Source: Hetaerina americana (Eukaryota > Arthropoda > Insecta > Odonata > Calopterygidae). From it: a stretch of DNA of 64,000 nt. Numbering within the stretch: the first letter of the stretch is position 1; every line of letters starts with the position of its first letter. Below the pieces are notes generated by a model, which ran no database searches, was not told the DNA's origin, and worked only from the letters and a program-made list of their open reading frames with translations. This document shows positions 45,701-59,260 of this stretch, one piece after another. The DNA lies in NCBI GenBank assembly GCA_022747635.1, contig JAKTNV010000009.1, positions 24,974,122 through 25,038,121 on the forward strand, given 5' to 3'. The position numbers and the translations under genes were made by a program.

Positions 45701-48700
45701 AGTGAAATAAACAGGATGAGTTTTTAAACCTTGTTCATGGAAATAGTAGCGCATCTGGAGTAAATATATACACTTATGCATGTCACTGCTTCCGCCAGGA
45801 GCATAGTCATGAAGCCCCGCTCTGACGAAGCGGTATGATTACATGTCTCTAGATCCTCAAACGTCAGCTGTTTGGTGGTCGGAAACCTATCTCATTCCTC
45901 AAGGACAGTCAGGGCTGGAATAAAACTTCCGTCACGGCGGATATGCTGTTTGCGAATTTTTTTCCCATTTCAGAATGTTCACAGTTTTGAAAATACCAGT
46001 CGAAATGTATGAAAAATCCAAAATTTGACTGATGGATAAATGTACACGTGTGTTTATGGTATGAGCGATGACTGAAAGAAAGAGAACTGTCTCGTAAGTC
46101 GATTTGTATCTATCAGAATGTTTTTCCTCTGTTCTCAGAATGTTTATCCCTTTGCCAATAAAAAGTAAAGAAAATGAACTCAGTTATGCTTGGACTAAAG
46201 TCGGTTTCGTGGATTTAGTTCATTCTTTATGCGCTTTATGACTAGTGAGTTTAACTTTTACTGCAGCGCCTTCGACAGTACATTGAAAGAGACTGATGAC
46301 TCTATCTTCTGAAGAGTGAGTCAGTGACGAATCTTACGTTTCCTGTAATTTCTGCACAGATAATCACGTAAGTTTGTTATTGCGGATTTTCAGGTGCAGA
46401 CGACTGATAAGGTCGTGTGTGCTGTTGCTGAACTATGAAACGTACGTCATAAGACCAAATGTATGTTAAAATGTACAATGAAAAATAATTTTTCCTTCAT
46501 CTTATTTTAATCAATATTGCCAATAATATTACTAAAGTACGATTTTAAACGCCTCAATTCCCGTCTACAAATTAACTTACTCTGGATTCCACAAGACTTT
46601 TGTGATTCAAAAATTTTGGATTTAATTGGATAATTTTTTGAATATGTTATGGTTATTTATCGCTGTCATAACGTTTATGACACAGAATGATTTCGCACTT
46701 GCGCATGTATCGCTTAAAATTCCACCATTACTCAAAATAATTTTGTCTTGTGTGATATTTTTCTTTCAATAATAGTAAAAATAATTATTTTAAATTATAG
46801 CATAAGGTGATCGAACTGCGAGAAAAACTTGATTTTACAAAGAACGGGTGCAGTCTTTAGTCAAGTATACATTACAGATTATAATATAATTTACGAAAAT
46901 GCGATAGACACTGAGATCGCCCAATTGGTAAGAGAAGAAAAATAAATGCGTAGGACAGGGAAAAAATTCACATTTACACAGTCAGCATTGCTAATGAATT
47001 TGCTGTGTGAATAGCAATTTTAATTAGGCCTTTCTATGTAAAGAGTCAAATTAAAATTTTTTACACTAATATTATTTTCCATGGAAAACCCCCTTGATGT
47101 CGGCAGCCACTCATTACCTTTGTGTATTCATATACCGAAACCCTCCAAAAAACCAGCATTTCCTTTTCATTACCTAAACTTCAGAAACGAGAACTCTTTT
47201 ATTTCTGAGAATTCACATACATACGGCGAATATACCCGTTATCTATTTAAGAATTCACTTGCAAGTGCGTTAGTTTCAATTTTATGAAGTGTGGATCCTT
47301 CCTACCAAATGCAAGAATTTTTATCTGTGAGGGTGAATATTCCGAACAGAGAGTTCGAAATAACGAGATTGTTAATTATGCCAATTTATCCGTCGATCTG
47401 ATTCACGTTAAAGTTTGTGACTTTGCTGTACTTACCGACATTTTATGCACAGTCGGTCAGCTTCGAGTGCCTTACATTTCGATCAGTCTCGCATCGTGGC
47501 AATAATATAACCTGCGTCCAATGACACCTTCATCACTATTCGCCAGTAATAAATACCATCCATCTCATTGGGATAATCTAGGAAGGATAAAAAATCTTCA
47601 TAACTTTAATAGTTAGAAGGTCTGTTCTTTTGCATGCTGTCAGGATGAAAAAGATGAGTACCATTGCATCGGCCAAAATTTTGCTGTTTGAGGTAACACT
47701 TGAGCGCTAAATAATGATATTTATTTGGCTAGTAAAATTATATTACAACGATAACGATTGATGATATTAGGAATAATATTCATGATTGGCCTTTCTACTG
47801 GACAATTGAATTAGTAGCCTCTAATGAAATGTAAAGTTCTCCTGTAGAATAGTGTTAAGCACCTATAAATTGTTCGTGGTGCATCAGCATGTGATTATTT
47901 AACAAAAGAACCACCGACTTAGCTAGATTATTTTTTTAGTTGTTCATTTCATTCAGTTGGGAGCCTAAATATCAAGTTCCATGATACTTCATTCAATCTT
48001 CTCAGCAGCAACGAGGATATTCACGTCAAGCGTATTTGTTACCATAAGATATAATGTTTAAAGCAAATAGGAAAACTCCAAAAGTGTAATAAAGTCAATT
48101 TTAATGGAACATAATAATAATACAGTCAACACAACATATATGTTTGCTTCACAGTACAAAAATAATGTGCCATATACACCAAAAAGAAACTTCTAGCATC
48201 TAAGACTAGGATTCATTCAGAAATTCAATTAGAAACAATTCACAACTAAATTAAAAAAGCAATATGAATACCAAATTGAAAAATAAATATTATAAAATAA
48301 CTGCTAGCATCAGTAAATGCCAAATTACACTCCACTGATAGTGAATTATTCTAAGTTTAACCCATGATTCTGTTATAGTAATTTTGATGGAGAAGTCAAC
48401 CATTTGATGGACTTGATTCAATCCGCTGAGCATTATTTCTATTTGGTCAATAAATTTTGTGCTCGTAACCTGCTGTTGACAATCTGATCTTTCATAAGTA
48501 ATTGCAGAGAAGAAAACAAATTGCTTGTGAGTCAAGCGAATTCATTTCAATCGGATACGTATTGCATCCATATATGCTCTTTTGGGGCTTAATTAAGACT
48601 CGCTGGAAAGGAAAGAATAGGGCTATTAAATCTTTAGGGTATCTGATTTCACTTTACAGGAGTTTTTTATACGTTTATTCATTAAATCGGGAGAAATCAC

Positions 48701-49920
48701 GTACTTTACCACAGAATTTCTATTGTACATGAATTCTGTCCCGAAGAACTTCATTGAAGCTTCTCATTCGTGCGATGAATTGTTTTCTATTCATCATTGC
48801 GTCTAAGATTTATTTTTAATCCTATTCATATTTGCATCCATGATCTAGACCTAATTGAAATGGCAATAGTATAATTAGTGTACCTTTAAACGATAAATTG
48901 CTTTTCCATAGAATTTCCATTGCTCTGTACCTTTGAGGAAAGTTCCTTTAAATGTTAAAGTTATGTAAATTGTCTCAAAAGCGATTTTTCACTGTGCCAA
49001 TTTCATTTATTCCCGAAGTTATTATTTTGATGAAGATTAATTCCTAATGCAAAATGTTGTTACTTTATTTACTTCATCAGATGGTAAATATGAACTTTTG
49101 TCTCGTCCCGGGGAATCGTTATGAGAAACAATTTCAGTTATATCTAGTGAGTAATTTATTTTTTTTAAATACCAGGAATTAATAATTATTAGGATTGGAG
49201 GGCATAGCAACCGGAGGTGTCTTCACAGTTTCAAAATCCCGCACATGTTTAAAATGCGATGTTAGCATATGGCACGTTGAAACGATTTCAAAGAAATTCA
49301 GCCGTGCTAATTTTAAGAGATCGAGTTTGAAATCCATCAGATTTCGCCACGTGAGAACTTGGGTCCACGTGAGAACTCCCGTTGCCACATTAAGCAAAAG
49401 AGATGCCATAAATCATTTTCCGACACTCTACATGCGTATTTACTGCCATTGAAGCGACGAATAATTGCATTGCACCATTCCCAAACCTGATTGCGGCGTT
49501 AAAGTCAATATGTGTCCGCTTTTGTCCTCGAACCTTTGGCGTAGGACCGCTTCGCCCCTTGCCAGGGGTTCTGGTTTTCTCAAACCCGAGAACAAGTTCA
49601 ACTTTATCGCCGAGACGAGCTAAGCAAAACCAAAACGGTACAGAGAATGTTCTAGAAATTATGAAAGCTTATTTAACATATACCTTAAAAGCATGTGACT
49701 ATCATTATTACCGGAGAGATTAGTGTAAATCTAAAGGGCATACAAAAAATCACTGGCGCAGCTTCATTCTATTTCACAACTTAATTCGAGTCATAATTTT
49801 ATAGCACGTGATTTCTTGTTTACACTTTAACTGAATAATTATCTGTAGCCCTTAATTTTTTTGAACTCTATTCATACATGGAAAACATAAAACTCAATTT
49901 TTTAAACGAATTTTAGCTAG
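42716..49920. other. Long AT-rich intergenic region
   Basis: 7.2 kb with no recognisable gene. ORFs such as 43991-44221 and 47081-47505 are short, lack domains and are of ordinary AT-rich composition. A duplicated 13-mer 'ccacgtgagaact' with two E boxes lies at 49347-49377. Confidence 0.5.
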
Positions 49921-50165
49921 TAATAGTTGTTTGAGTCCACTGGGGTCAGCGTTCGGTAACGGACTGTGGGGTTCCCAGTTCAAGTCCAAGTAATACTTCT
50001 GGACAGCCATGCTGTGTGATTTTCGGTTACCGGATCTTCCTGGGAAACCGCAGGCGACACGGGGGAAGGTATTGTCCCCCTTCACCCTGATGTGTGAATT
50101 TCACTCGCCATATAGGGCTTAGTACGAGGTGAACTCCAAACCCACCTGTCCTACCAAACATTTGC
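49920..50165 (+). repeat. tRNA-derived SINE
   Basis: Head with 'gttcccagttcaagtccaag' (B-box region, 49969-49988) and a decayed A box. The body has 'ggttaccggatcttcctggg', 'aaaccgcaggcgacac', 'gtgtgaatttcactcgcc' and 'agggcttagtacgaggtgaa', ending 'cctgtcctaccaaac'. It is the cleanest body in the window on the plus strand, together with 60290-60535. Confidence 0.85.
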
Positions 50166-52477
50166 CTGATTACTGTGATTTTTATTGGTTTTAGTATTGG
50201 TCTTTCTGCGTGAATTGTATCTAATTCCAAGCGCACAGTCCTCAGCGCTAATGCTGAACTTCTTATGTACTTAAAGGGAAGCGGGATAATGTGTTCGCTG
50301 GTGTACTAGATTGAGGCACCGAAAAATTAAACTGCTAATTGTGTACTAGCTTTCCACGTCAGATAGCGAAATTGTCCGTGGTGCCCCCATCCCAATTTGC
50401 GTATCTTGTAATGAACACTTAAATATAGTATTCCTTACACCGAAGGGAACATTAAATAATAACTTGACTACATGAGTGAAGCAGATTTGGGATATTGTGT
50501 ATCTCCCACATTAAAAAAAATATAACTCACCACTTGACTGAGTATCCCAAATAATACAAGTGATATCGGCCGTCGGCAAGAAAGTGGTCTTCTTTTGAGT
50601 CAGACCTGACCACGTTTTCCTTTTTAGAATTTCATACTCGAATCAAGCATAACCTGCATAATTTGTGAAACGTCTTGATTTTAATCTTAGCTGGATGTGG
50701 TCTAAAACTAAGTCTATAATTGGGCCAGTCGTTTTTTTTCAGATTCTGCAGCTTTACACTCAATATTAATGCATTAAATACATCTGCGTATTTCTTTCAT
50801 GAAACTTAAAAACTCGATTTAATTCTTGTAGATTTCACCGCAACTACTAAATAAATTACTACTATAAACTGACCTGTTATCGTGAATTAATTTATACCGG
50901 TGGTGATTAATACTGAAAATATTCGCATTTCATTCAAGTTTTATACGAAATAGTGAGGTAAATGCCTTGTATGAAGTGCATACATTTTTAAACATATCGA
51001 AGAAGTACCTGTAAGAGCAAGCCCTCGCTAGGGTAAATGGGGAAACGTAACTGAGTTTAAATTTTTTAGAAGAAAAAGTAACCTCATTGGGAATATTCTA
51101 ATGCACAAGAGTATTCTGAGGAGCGAGAAGGAATGAAAAAAAGAAGGAAGAAGCAAAGGAAGGAGCAACAGTAAAAACGGCTGAGGGGGACTTATTGGAA
51201 TGGTTTACGTAAACCCCTTATATTATAAAGACAAGAAGTTTTAAATAAGAACGTACGTAAAGGTCAATATGCATGTATACATATATATTCAGCTTCGTGC
51301 ATTCAAAGACGAGATGCGGGCAACATCCTGGAGCACTAACCATCTTGAAAACAGGAGCCCTTACCTCAGCTAATCAGTGTCTTAAAAAAGGATTGTTCTC
51401 AATGCTTCGATACTTTACTTTTAAATTCTCTATTAACCTTAAAAAATCCGGTAGACGAAGTTCATTTCCTTACTAGAGCTAACTGTACTGTAACTAACAG
51501 TACTGTCCATTTAGAATGGATAAAATCTGCAAACTCTTACAGTGATGAAGCCTTGGTAAAGTAGTTAAGGTAGCACTGCCTTAACAAATTTCGCGTTATG
51601 CAACATCATTTACTAAATACATTTACCATTGCGTGCTATGCTGAGGGAATTGGGGGCATTGAAATGGGAAGTTATCAACTGAACACGATAGGGAACGTGT
51701 TAATCACCGGTGCTTTTCAGGAAGCTCTCTAATCGCAACTAAGGTGTGCGTCAGTATGACGTAATACCCTTGGTTGTGGCCCTGTCACATTTCATTTTAA
51801 TCCCCATTACATCGCGGTGGTAAAACTATTACTGATTGATCGGTGATATATGAAAGCTTCGCTTTTCCTCTTAAATGATATTCCTCATTTCTATATAAAT
51901 GTTTCCTTGTGTCAACAAGTTAGCTCCCGTTGTGCGATTTGCAAACGAATTTAATTTTTTATCAGAACGAAATGACGACCGCTTTAACCGATAATGTCTC
52001 CTTATCCACCAAATCTAAGCGGAATATCATAGAATTTTGGATTTAGCTATTTTACGTGGGCAGGACACCAAGAAGTCCAGCAGAGGAGTAACGTAGGCGA
52101 AAGTAATGCCGGAAGAAAAAAAATGGAGCAAATCTATTCTTTAACCAATCTGTTAAGCGAGGTAAACGTGGGATAAGAGAAACACTGCATATATCACATG
52201 CTATTGCAATATACACCACGCTGAATGAAGAAACAGAACACGTTAGCATATAGACATTATTTTGAAACTTAGTTATCGATCAGGGAAATGGCCAACCTGG
52301 AAAATGTATATGCATAAAAAAGACTGGAACCTTTTGTGAAAAAATTAAAATAACCTGTTGGCTGAAGTAAGAAACTTGAAAGCACAGAAGATAAGAAAAT
52401 AAGACACAATCGAGTAACCTTCATAAGAGGAGACATATATAGATTGGACTCATAATCTTACCTGACGAATTCATGAT
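50166..52477. other. AT-rich intergenic
   Basis: No gene recognised. A purine-rich stretch lies at 51118-51188. Confidence 0.5.
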
Positions 52478-52549
52478 GAGTGGGTATAGTGTGTGGAAAA
52501 TTCACTTAAACTTGAGTGGGTATAGTGTGTGGAAAATTTACTTGAACTT
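52478..52549. repeat. Two-copy 36-bp tandem duplication
   Basis: 'gagtgggtatagtgtgtgga' plus the following 16 bases is repeated at 52478-52513 and 52514-52549 with two or three differences. Confidence 0.95.
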
Positions 52550-54640
52550 ACTTAATTCTCAAAGCAGGAGGTCTTCGGGCAGCGACTGAGGGAAATTAAT
52601 TGCAATACGCGAATAAGGAATTGTCAGAGGTAAGTAAATTAGATGAATGTATGAGTGTGGAAGTTTGCCATTTGGTATTTGGCCGCAACGATTCATCTCA
52701 CAGACTACGACATAAATACGATAAAGATATACTGAAGAAATTACAGTATAGCATTCATTATGATTCAGATATACTACTAATAATCGGTTATTAACATTAA
52801 TTTACTGGATACTATAATAAGCACGTCACTATAATTGACCTTAAACCTGAAGCGTATTCCCGAAAGAGTGAAACAAGGCAACAGGTATTAGGCAATGAAT
52901 GTCACTGGGTGTCAAGTAAACGATGGCTGACATCGTTGGCTAATGGTGCTTGGCAAGAGATGAAGAGATTGTCAGAGTACAGATAGGATTGGAAGGCTTC
53001 TAGGACCCAATCCTATGATCGATAATCTAGGATGACAGTTGTGGGAGAGAATGTAATAAAATGAAAGATGGGAAGTTGTCAGTGATAGAAATTATTCAAC
53101 TAATGAATGCACTGAAACAGTTCACTTCACTTAGTCTCACTAAATAGGAACAGCTTAACGTAAATACTAATGCCCTGAAAACACAAGGTTGCTATTACTT
53201 TCAAGGGAAAGAAAAGCAATTGGTTAAATCATTTCTGTATCGGCTCAACGCCGTGTTGGTGAAATATAGCTATAATCGCAGCACCTAATCATATTTTTAT
53301 TATAATGTAGCGTGGTAGTCATAGATAATAACATAGAAATCAAGTAGCGTAGCAGTAGTCAATGGTCGGTTTACTTCCACAGCTAATAGTGTAATGAAAC
53401 ATTAAGAAATTTACAGCATGCTAAATATGGAACGCAGCTCTCACACAATGGGCACTCTACACTCTCTTTGATTATTAGTTTTGTGATTCCTTGAAATTCT
53501 CTCGACTATAGGCTATGGATATTTGCTGACAGAAATGATTTAACATTTTTAGTTAAGATTAAGATTTTTAAAAAAAGGTTATCATCAGGACCACATGCCT
53601 AAATTCATGTTTCGACAGTGCGGAATCCTTTACACTTAACATCTTTTGGTTTTAAGATCCACAAGTTTTTCTCAACTCCAATTTTCATCATGAGGAAATT
53701 CATACGGACGATTTGAAATTTGGCTTGAATCCTAACTTAAAATTAACTCTTCGCCGCCTGGTTTATTTGGATTTTCGCGACATACAACCAAGTTCTCAAT
53801 GTCACATAATGTATTAGCAAACGTGCCGAGATTTTTTTTTAGATCGCATCATTCTTAGGAGCCTTCTTCTTTTTGCATATGTATTTCGCCATTCTTATGT
53901 CATTTAGAAGTAATAGGCCGTAATTCATTTTTGAAGTATAGTAGCATTTTGGCGAGGTCTCATTTATGCCCAGTAGATGTAAGAGGCTGGTGCTCTAAGG
54001 ATAATAGGAAGAGCAAATGAGGGTCAAATCTCCAAAAAATGTATTTATAATGGCCTAGCGTAGAAATTGATTATCATTAATACGCAAATAATAAGCAATG
54101 GAACGTGATCTTTAAGCCATTTTAGGGAAAATTTAGATGACTGTGACACGTGAGGTGAATGATTTATTTCTCGTACTAACATAAAAATGAAGATAAAGTA
54201 AAAAAGCATCTTTAAAATTGATTTTCTTTGTATTGCATATTTCTAATGAGAAATAACTGTGGAAATGTAGAGATTAGCAAGAAAAAATTTTCGTACAGTA
54301 TCACGAAAAGGATATATTATGTTTTTTTGGTAGAATTGAATGAACTGACACGAAATAGTATTTTTGTATGAATACCCATCTAACACAATTCCAACAAAAA
54401 CAGTAGGTAATTTAATAGCAGTGATATAGTTGACGAACTAAGCATTCAGTTAGGGCGTAGATGACGTTTTCAATCACATTATGAATCCATTAAAAAGGGT
54501 ATGCTGTCATTGATTAAGAATGACTTTTAAACATATAGCATGGCTAACAGAATTCTGAAAATTTTGACACCATAATTACAGCTTCTGTGAAATTTAAAAA
54601 TACTCTAAATATGATAAATGATACACTTGAGTCTCAAGCA
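52550..54640. other. AT-rich intergenic
   Basis: No feature recognised. Confidence 0.5.
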
Positions 54641-54644
54641 CAAT

Positions 54645-54735
54645 GAACTCGTCTTGTACGAGACTAAATTTCTTGATCTGTCTTAAGTGTCTTGAACTGT
54701 CTTGTACAAGACTAAATAAGCTTGATCTGTCTAAA
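54645..54735. repeat. Imperfect ~49-bp tandem duplication
   Basis: 'cttgtacgagactaaat' and 'cttgatctgtct' recur with a 49-bp period (54672-54683 and 54721-54732). A related 'gtcttgaactgtcttg' piece lies between them. Confidence 0.85.
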
Positions 54736-56325
54736 GCAACATAACGTTAAAAATATTTTTATACATAATGAAAATCATCATTGATTACCTGGTGCAAAAT
54801 GACCGTAGCTGTCGACGCACCCTATAAACCCCCAACACTACCATTACTATCATTGATTTTTCATTAATCATTTGGCTATGTATTCCCTCCGGTATATAGT
54901 TTCAACATTTAGAGAAAAGCGTGAATACTTATGGTTAAACGTTATACATTTGACAACCAATGCCTTTTTCGGTATAAAAATGCAGAGGAATCTTATGAAA
55001 GTCCATTGCTTTTGATAGTTAAGTCACATTTGCACAAAAATCTTCGCAATGCATTAAAAAAAAGTGTATGTTCTAATGAAATTCGATGTACCGGTGAATT
55101 TTATCCATGAGGCACTGAAACAAATGGTGTATTGATTGTAGATGTAGGCAGCAGTCGAATTAACGTTTGAAAAAAGCCCATGAGCAACGCCTCCGAAGGA
55201 GAAAAATGAAAAAATAACGATCCTCTTAATTACGTTGCCCCGATATTGATACACGGAACTCCTAATGGCTATTACCAGAAATATATCTTTCTAAAATAGA
55301 ACGCATGACTTCGTTAACATCTATGTATACGATAGGTCACACGCAGATGAATTTCCTTTTATTACAAAACAAATATGGTTTATTTTTGTGGACATTACTC
55401 CACGTTTTTTCTACCAAGGAAATATAAACTAAAACAGATGACGATATATCTGTCATTATGGAATGGTGAAAATTTCCCTCACTGTCGACGTCAGCTATGA
55501 CACGCATTCATTTGTACACAGTTAAGCTCCGTGTAAAAAACTTAGTTATTTAGCAAATAAGATGTAAAACACATTAACTATAGAATGAACAGGCTGTGAG
55601 TCACGCCTTGGTATGCCGGCTACTAAGCTATTTGTAATGTCCATTGTGTTTAGAGCTGAATTTCAAAACAATAGAAGCGACGACTCCGTTTGCGATATGC
55701 GCACAGTCCGTGTATGACCAAGACTGTGAATGTGTATTCTCAATTTCGACAAATCTTTGTTAAAAGTATTCGAAGTTACATGTGTGCAGATATGCAGTTA
55801 ATTAATCAGTGACAGCTTTTTTTATAATTAGCTATTGGCACACGGTTTTGGTCGGAAGTTTACTTTAGCGGGCCCAAGCACATTCCAACTGTTGTCAGCA
55901 TTTTCCACTTGGATCAGTCCAAAATCAACTGTGATAACGATAGCGCATTTAGGCCAAAGAGTATTGTGTTTAACATTAATAAGAGGAACGAAATTAGAAA
56001 ACGGTATACAGCTTGAATGGAAGTAATGACGCTGGTGAACCTATAACTGCAGGCGTCCATGTGAGCATCTTGTGTGAATGTGGACATTAGTGTTAGGGAA
56101 TGGGGTTATTACTAGCATTAAGTAAGTATATGTGCAACCGTAAAACAGATGCTGGTGTAATAGTCTGTGTTTGATGACACGCCGTTATTACTCCCCGAAT
56201 CTTCTGACTTTTTAATTTGGAAATTATTACTTTTTTATATAATGTGGATCTCAGTGAAATAATTAACATTAACAAAATGAAAACATACACATGATGGCAT
56301 CAGGCTTGACTACGTGGAAATTCAT
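54736..56325. other. AT-rich intergenic
   Basis: No feature recognised. Confidence 0.5.
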
Positions 56326-56329
56326 TTCC

Positions 56330-56515
56330 GAATAAAAGAAGGAAACTAGGAATTTTCCGCAAAATATTATATTTAGTACAGCTAGTTTCAACGTATACCT
56401 GTAACTGAGGATACGGCAGTACCTGAGGATATGCAGTACCTGATGATGAAGCCTAGTTGTACCAAAGAAAACGTTTTGTGGAAAATACCTGGTATTCTTC
56501 TTTCATTTGAAAACA
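56330..56515. repeat. Imperfect inverted repeat with CTGATGA motif
   Basis: The left arm (about 56330-56420) and right arm (about 56425-56515) are diverged reverse complements. 'gaataaaagaaggaaactag' near 56330 pairs 'ctggtattcttctttcatt' near 56489, and 'gaattttccgcaaaat' pairs 'gttttgtggaaaatacc'. The right arm contains CTGATGA at 56440-56446 followed by 'gcctagttgtacc' and GAAA, like a decayed hammerhead core. It may be a MITE or a Penelope/retrozyme-type fold-back. Confidence 0.6.
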
Positions 56516-57115
56516 TTCTAATTCTCAAGTGAAAGCATGGTTAGTCAGTTTAATTGAAAACTGCATATGAGTTGAACTTAAATGTATTATTTTAATTTAA
56601 TGTTTGAATATTTGTTACAAATCAATGGCTCGGGTTTCTAGATCTTTTAAACATACGAAAAACTGCTAACATTGAGTGTAAAATTATTGTGACTTACTTT
56701 CGCTAGCGATAAGATGGCACGCATACCGATGTCATGAAATACCAGTCTAGAAAAGACCCATGCATTGTCTTTAAAAGGCATAAGAAAATATTGTCATTAA
56801 AAAAATTCAAGAATAGCAATCTTATCTTTGGTTGTTTAATGCATAAATTATAATTTTGGAAGGCTATTCATTTTATATTGGCAGCAAAACCATAAAACGG
56901 GGCGGGCTTCCATGACCCAGTAACGAAATTTTCCTTCAATCTCATGTGTATGTAAGTTTAAATGATTTTTGTGGAGTCCTCAGGGTTTCAGAAAGTGCAT
57001 TTAGTAAATGTGAATGAATCAATGCATAAATACACCTTATCGCGTCCTGGGATAAAAAACAGGTGGTAGTGAAGGAAAAATAAATACGGTAATTTGGGCA
57101 GCTCAAGTATGTTTT
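56516..57115. other. AT-rich intergenic
   Basis: No feature recognised. Confidence 0.5.
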
Positions 57116-57119
57116 CGAG

Positions 57120-59260
57120 ATGAAGTTTCGGTTTAATCTTTCTGGAACTAGAGAGTTCACTGTGCATTCCCCCCAGATTCGTGTCTCGCTTGCTAGAGGT
57201 GATTTTTCCAAATTCCACGCCAATCCAATCCCTACTGACTTCCCAGGCGCAGTGACACCGTTTCACGGAAGAATCGCGCGCTCATATCTAGTAGCGTTTA
57301 CGGGGAAAAAAATTATCTCTCTTTCTCTCTGTAGAACCGACGGACTTTACCCACGACGTTCACGAGTTCAAAGCCAGCTCTTCATTACTCGCCAGCCGGT
57401 AGATACGATTTGCGGCGCGAGATTGCACCGCTTCGGCGACCCATTCGAGTTTGCTATCTCCCTTAAAAAAGACTCCCCCGATACATCTCCAACCCCCTCG
57501 GAAATTAATTCCCCCATCATCCAACGTTATCTTCCCCTCTCACGCAAGGAGCGGTCAGACGTCGTGCAAGTCTGCCAAGCGTTGGTGGCGGGCGGCGGGG
57601 ACGGCGCTCTCATCACCCCGGCGGCGGCGGTCCCCTCGCCCGCGCGCCGCCGACGTCGCCGACTTCGACTCCGGACACCACCCATACGGTAGAAACCCGT
57701 CGCTCTCACTCGGGATGCAGTCGCTGCACCGACCGACCGCACAAGCCCGACCGGGAAGCGACGGCCCTCCTCCCGGGTCCCTCCTACGCCAACCTCGGGT
57801 GGGGGGGGAGGGGATCACAGACGTACACCTCCACTCGACCCGTGCTCTGCACCCTGGCAGCGCTCGTCACCGCGGATAGTCCTCACCCTCGTTCGTGCGA
57901 GACCGAGGGTTCCTACCACCCTCGCCATCGTCCCCCGGAGTGATCTCCAGGTCCCCGCGACCACTCCGGCGGTGCACGTAGGAAGAAGTGTTGGTGGTGT
58001 CTGTCGCGGATTTTGAGTCGGTGGCACCTAGGGGGAGCGCGCTCTCCTTCCGCGGTGGGTGGACTAGACTCCCCGGGTGGTGGGTGTGGAATAGACCAGG
58101 GAGGGTGGGACCTCATTGGTGGTGCCGGGGGGGGGAGGGGGTGACCAGAAAGGAGGCGGGGCCCGGATCCGTGTCCACCCCTATCCGTCGATCGGCTGGG
58201 TACTGAGGAGGTATCTTATAAGGAGCAAGTGAAGTGTATGTGAGCAGTGTAGGGGAGGGTACGCACGCCGGGGGAGGGGGCAAAGAGAGGAGGTCTGGCG
58301 CGGGGTGGGGGCGGCTGTAAAGGGAGAGGGGGCGGAGGGGGGCAAGGACGACCACGGGGGCGGCGTGTGGGGCGGCAGGGGCGAGGCGGGGAGGCGGTGG
58401 AGGGGGGAGATGAGGTGGGGTGGGGGTTTGTGCCGTCCAGACGGCATGCATTGCTATCTCGCGTACATACTCGTTTCACCCGCCTTTCCCCGGCGTAGGG
58501 GCAGGGGGCGTCTTCTCAGCGTTTCCCCCGATTTGCGCCTACTCCACCTCCGACTCTCTTGTGCCTCCTCCCCGCGTCCCTACACCGATGACTCCTCCCC
58601 CTCCTCATCCTACACACACAAGCGACCCCTCCCCCCTTTTGCTCCTTATTATCCATTGTATGCACTTGCGAGCTCCGACCAGGAGTACACCTCCTCGCGG
58701 ACCATGAAACCCTGTTCCAAGAGTGCATCTGGGAGATGCAGGTGGCGGCCGAGGATGCACATTTCTGGATGCAGTTTTCACCCTAGGCTGTGGGAACGCT
58801 TACCCCACCCCCCGTCCCGTGACTATCCCTCATTCCATCCCCATGAAGTCTCGTTTCATCTCTTTCCTTCGTCGATGCACTTCTCCAAGGGCCCTTCACT
58901 CTTCATCAGCGGTGCACTCGTGGATCGAGTCGATTTGTTTTGTTTCCCGATGCAGCGGCGGCCGAAGTCTCGGGATACCCCGTTCTCGCTCCCTTCTCCT
59001 CTCTCCCGTCGCCTCTTCGGGGAGTCCGCCTTTCCGTCTCTGCGTCGCCCGGCGGTCTCCCGCTCCGTCGCCCGGGAACTCTGAGACCACTTCTCCCCGT
59101 CTCGCTCACGCCGCTCGGCTTCTGACATGTTTACGCGAGTGCTCTTGTGATCTCTCCGCGAGTGTGTGCAGCCCCATGTCCCGCCGTTGTTTTCCTCCAC
59201 ACCTCTTTCGTATTTACCTTAGTGGTCTTTTGTTTTTTAGCCTTTCATCCGTTTAAGTGA
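57120..59260. promoter_or_regulatory. Large GC/CpG-rich block
   Basis: About 2.1 kb of CG-dense sequence in AT-rich surroundings. It is composed of sub-blocks: mixed (57120-58040), G-rich plus strand (58040-58430), C/T-rich plus strand (58480-59100). Long ORFs exist in all six frames, including 190 aa at 57120-57692 and 259 aa at 58305-59084. They are Arg/Pro/Ser-rich, overlap each other and match nothing I know. A CpG promoter with a 5' exon is the best guess. 'aagtgagtg' at 59256 could be a splice donor on the plus strand, which is weak evidence. Confidence 0.4.

Noticed and set aside
57120..59256. ORFs of 142-259 codons
   Set aside because: They overlap one another in different frames, are Arg/Pro/Ser-rich and match no family I know. 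More likely a composition effect than exons.
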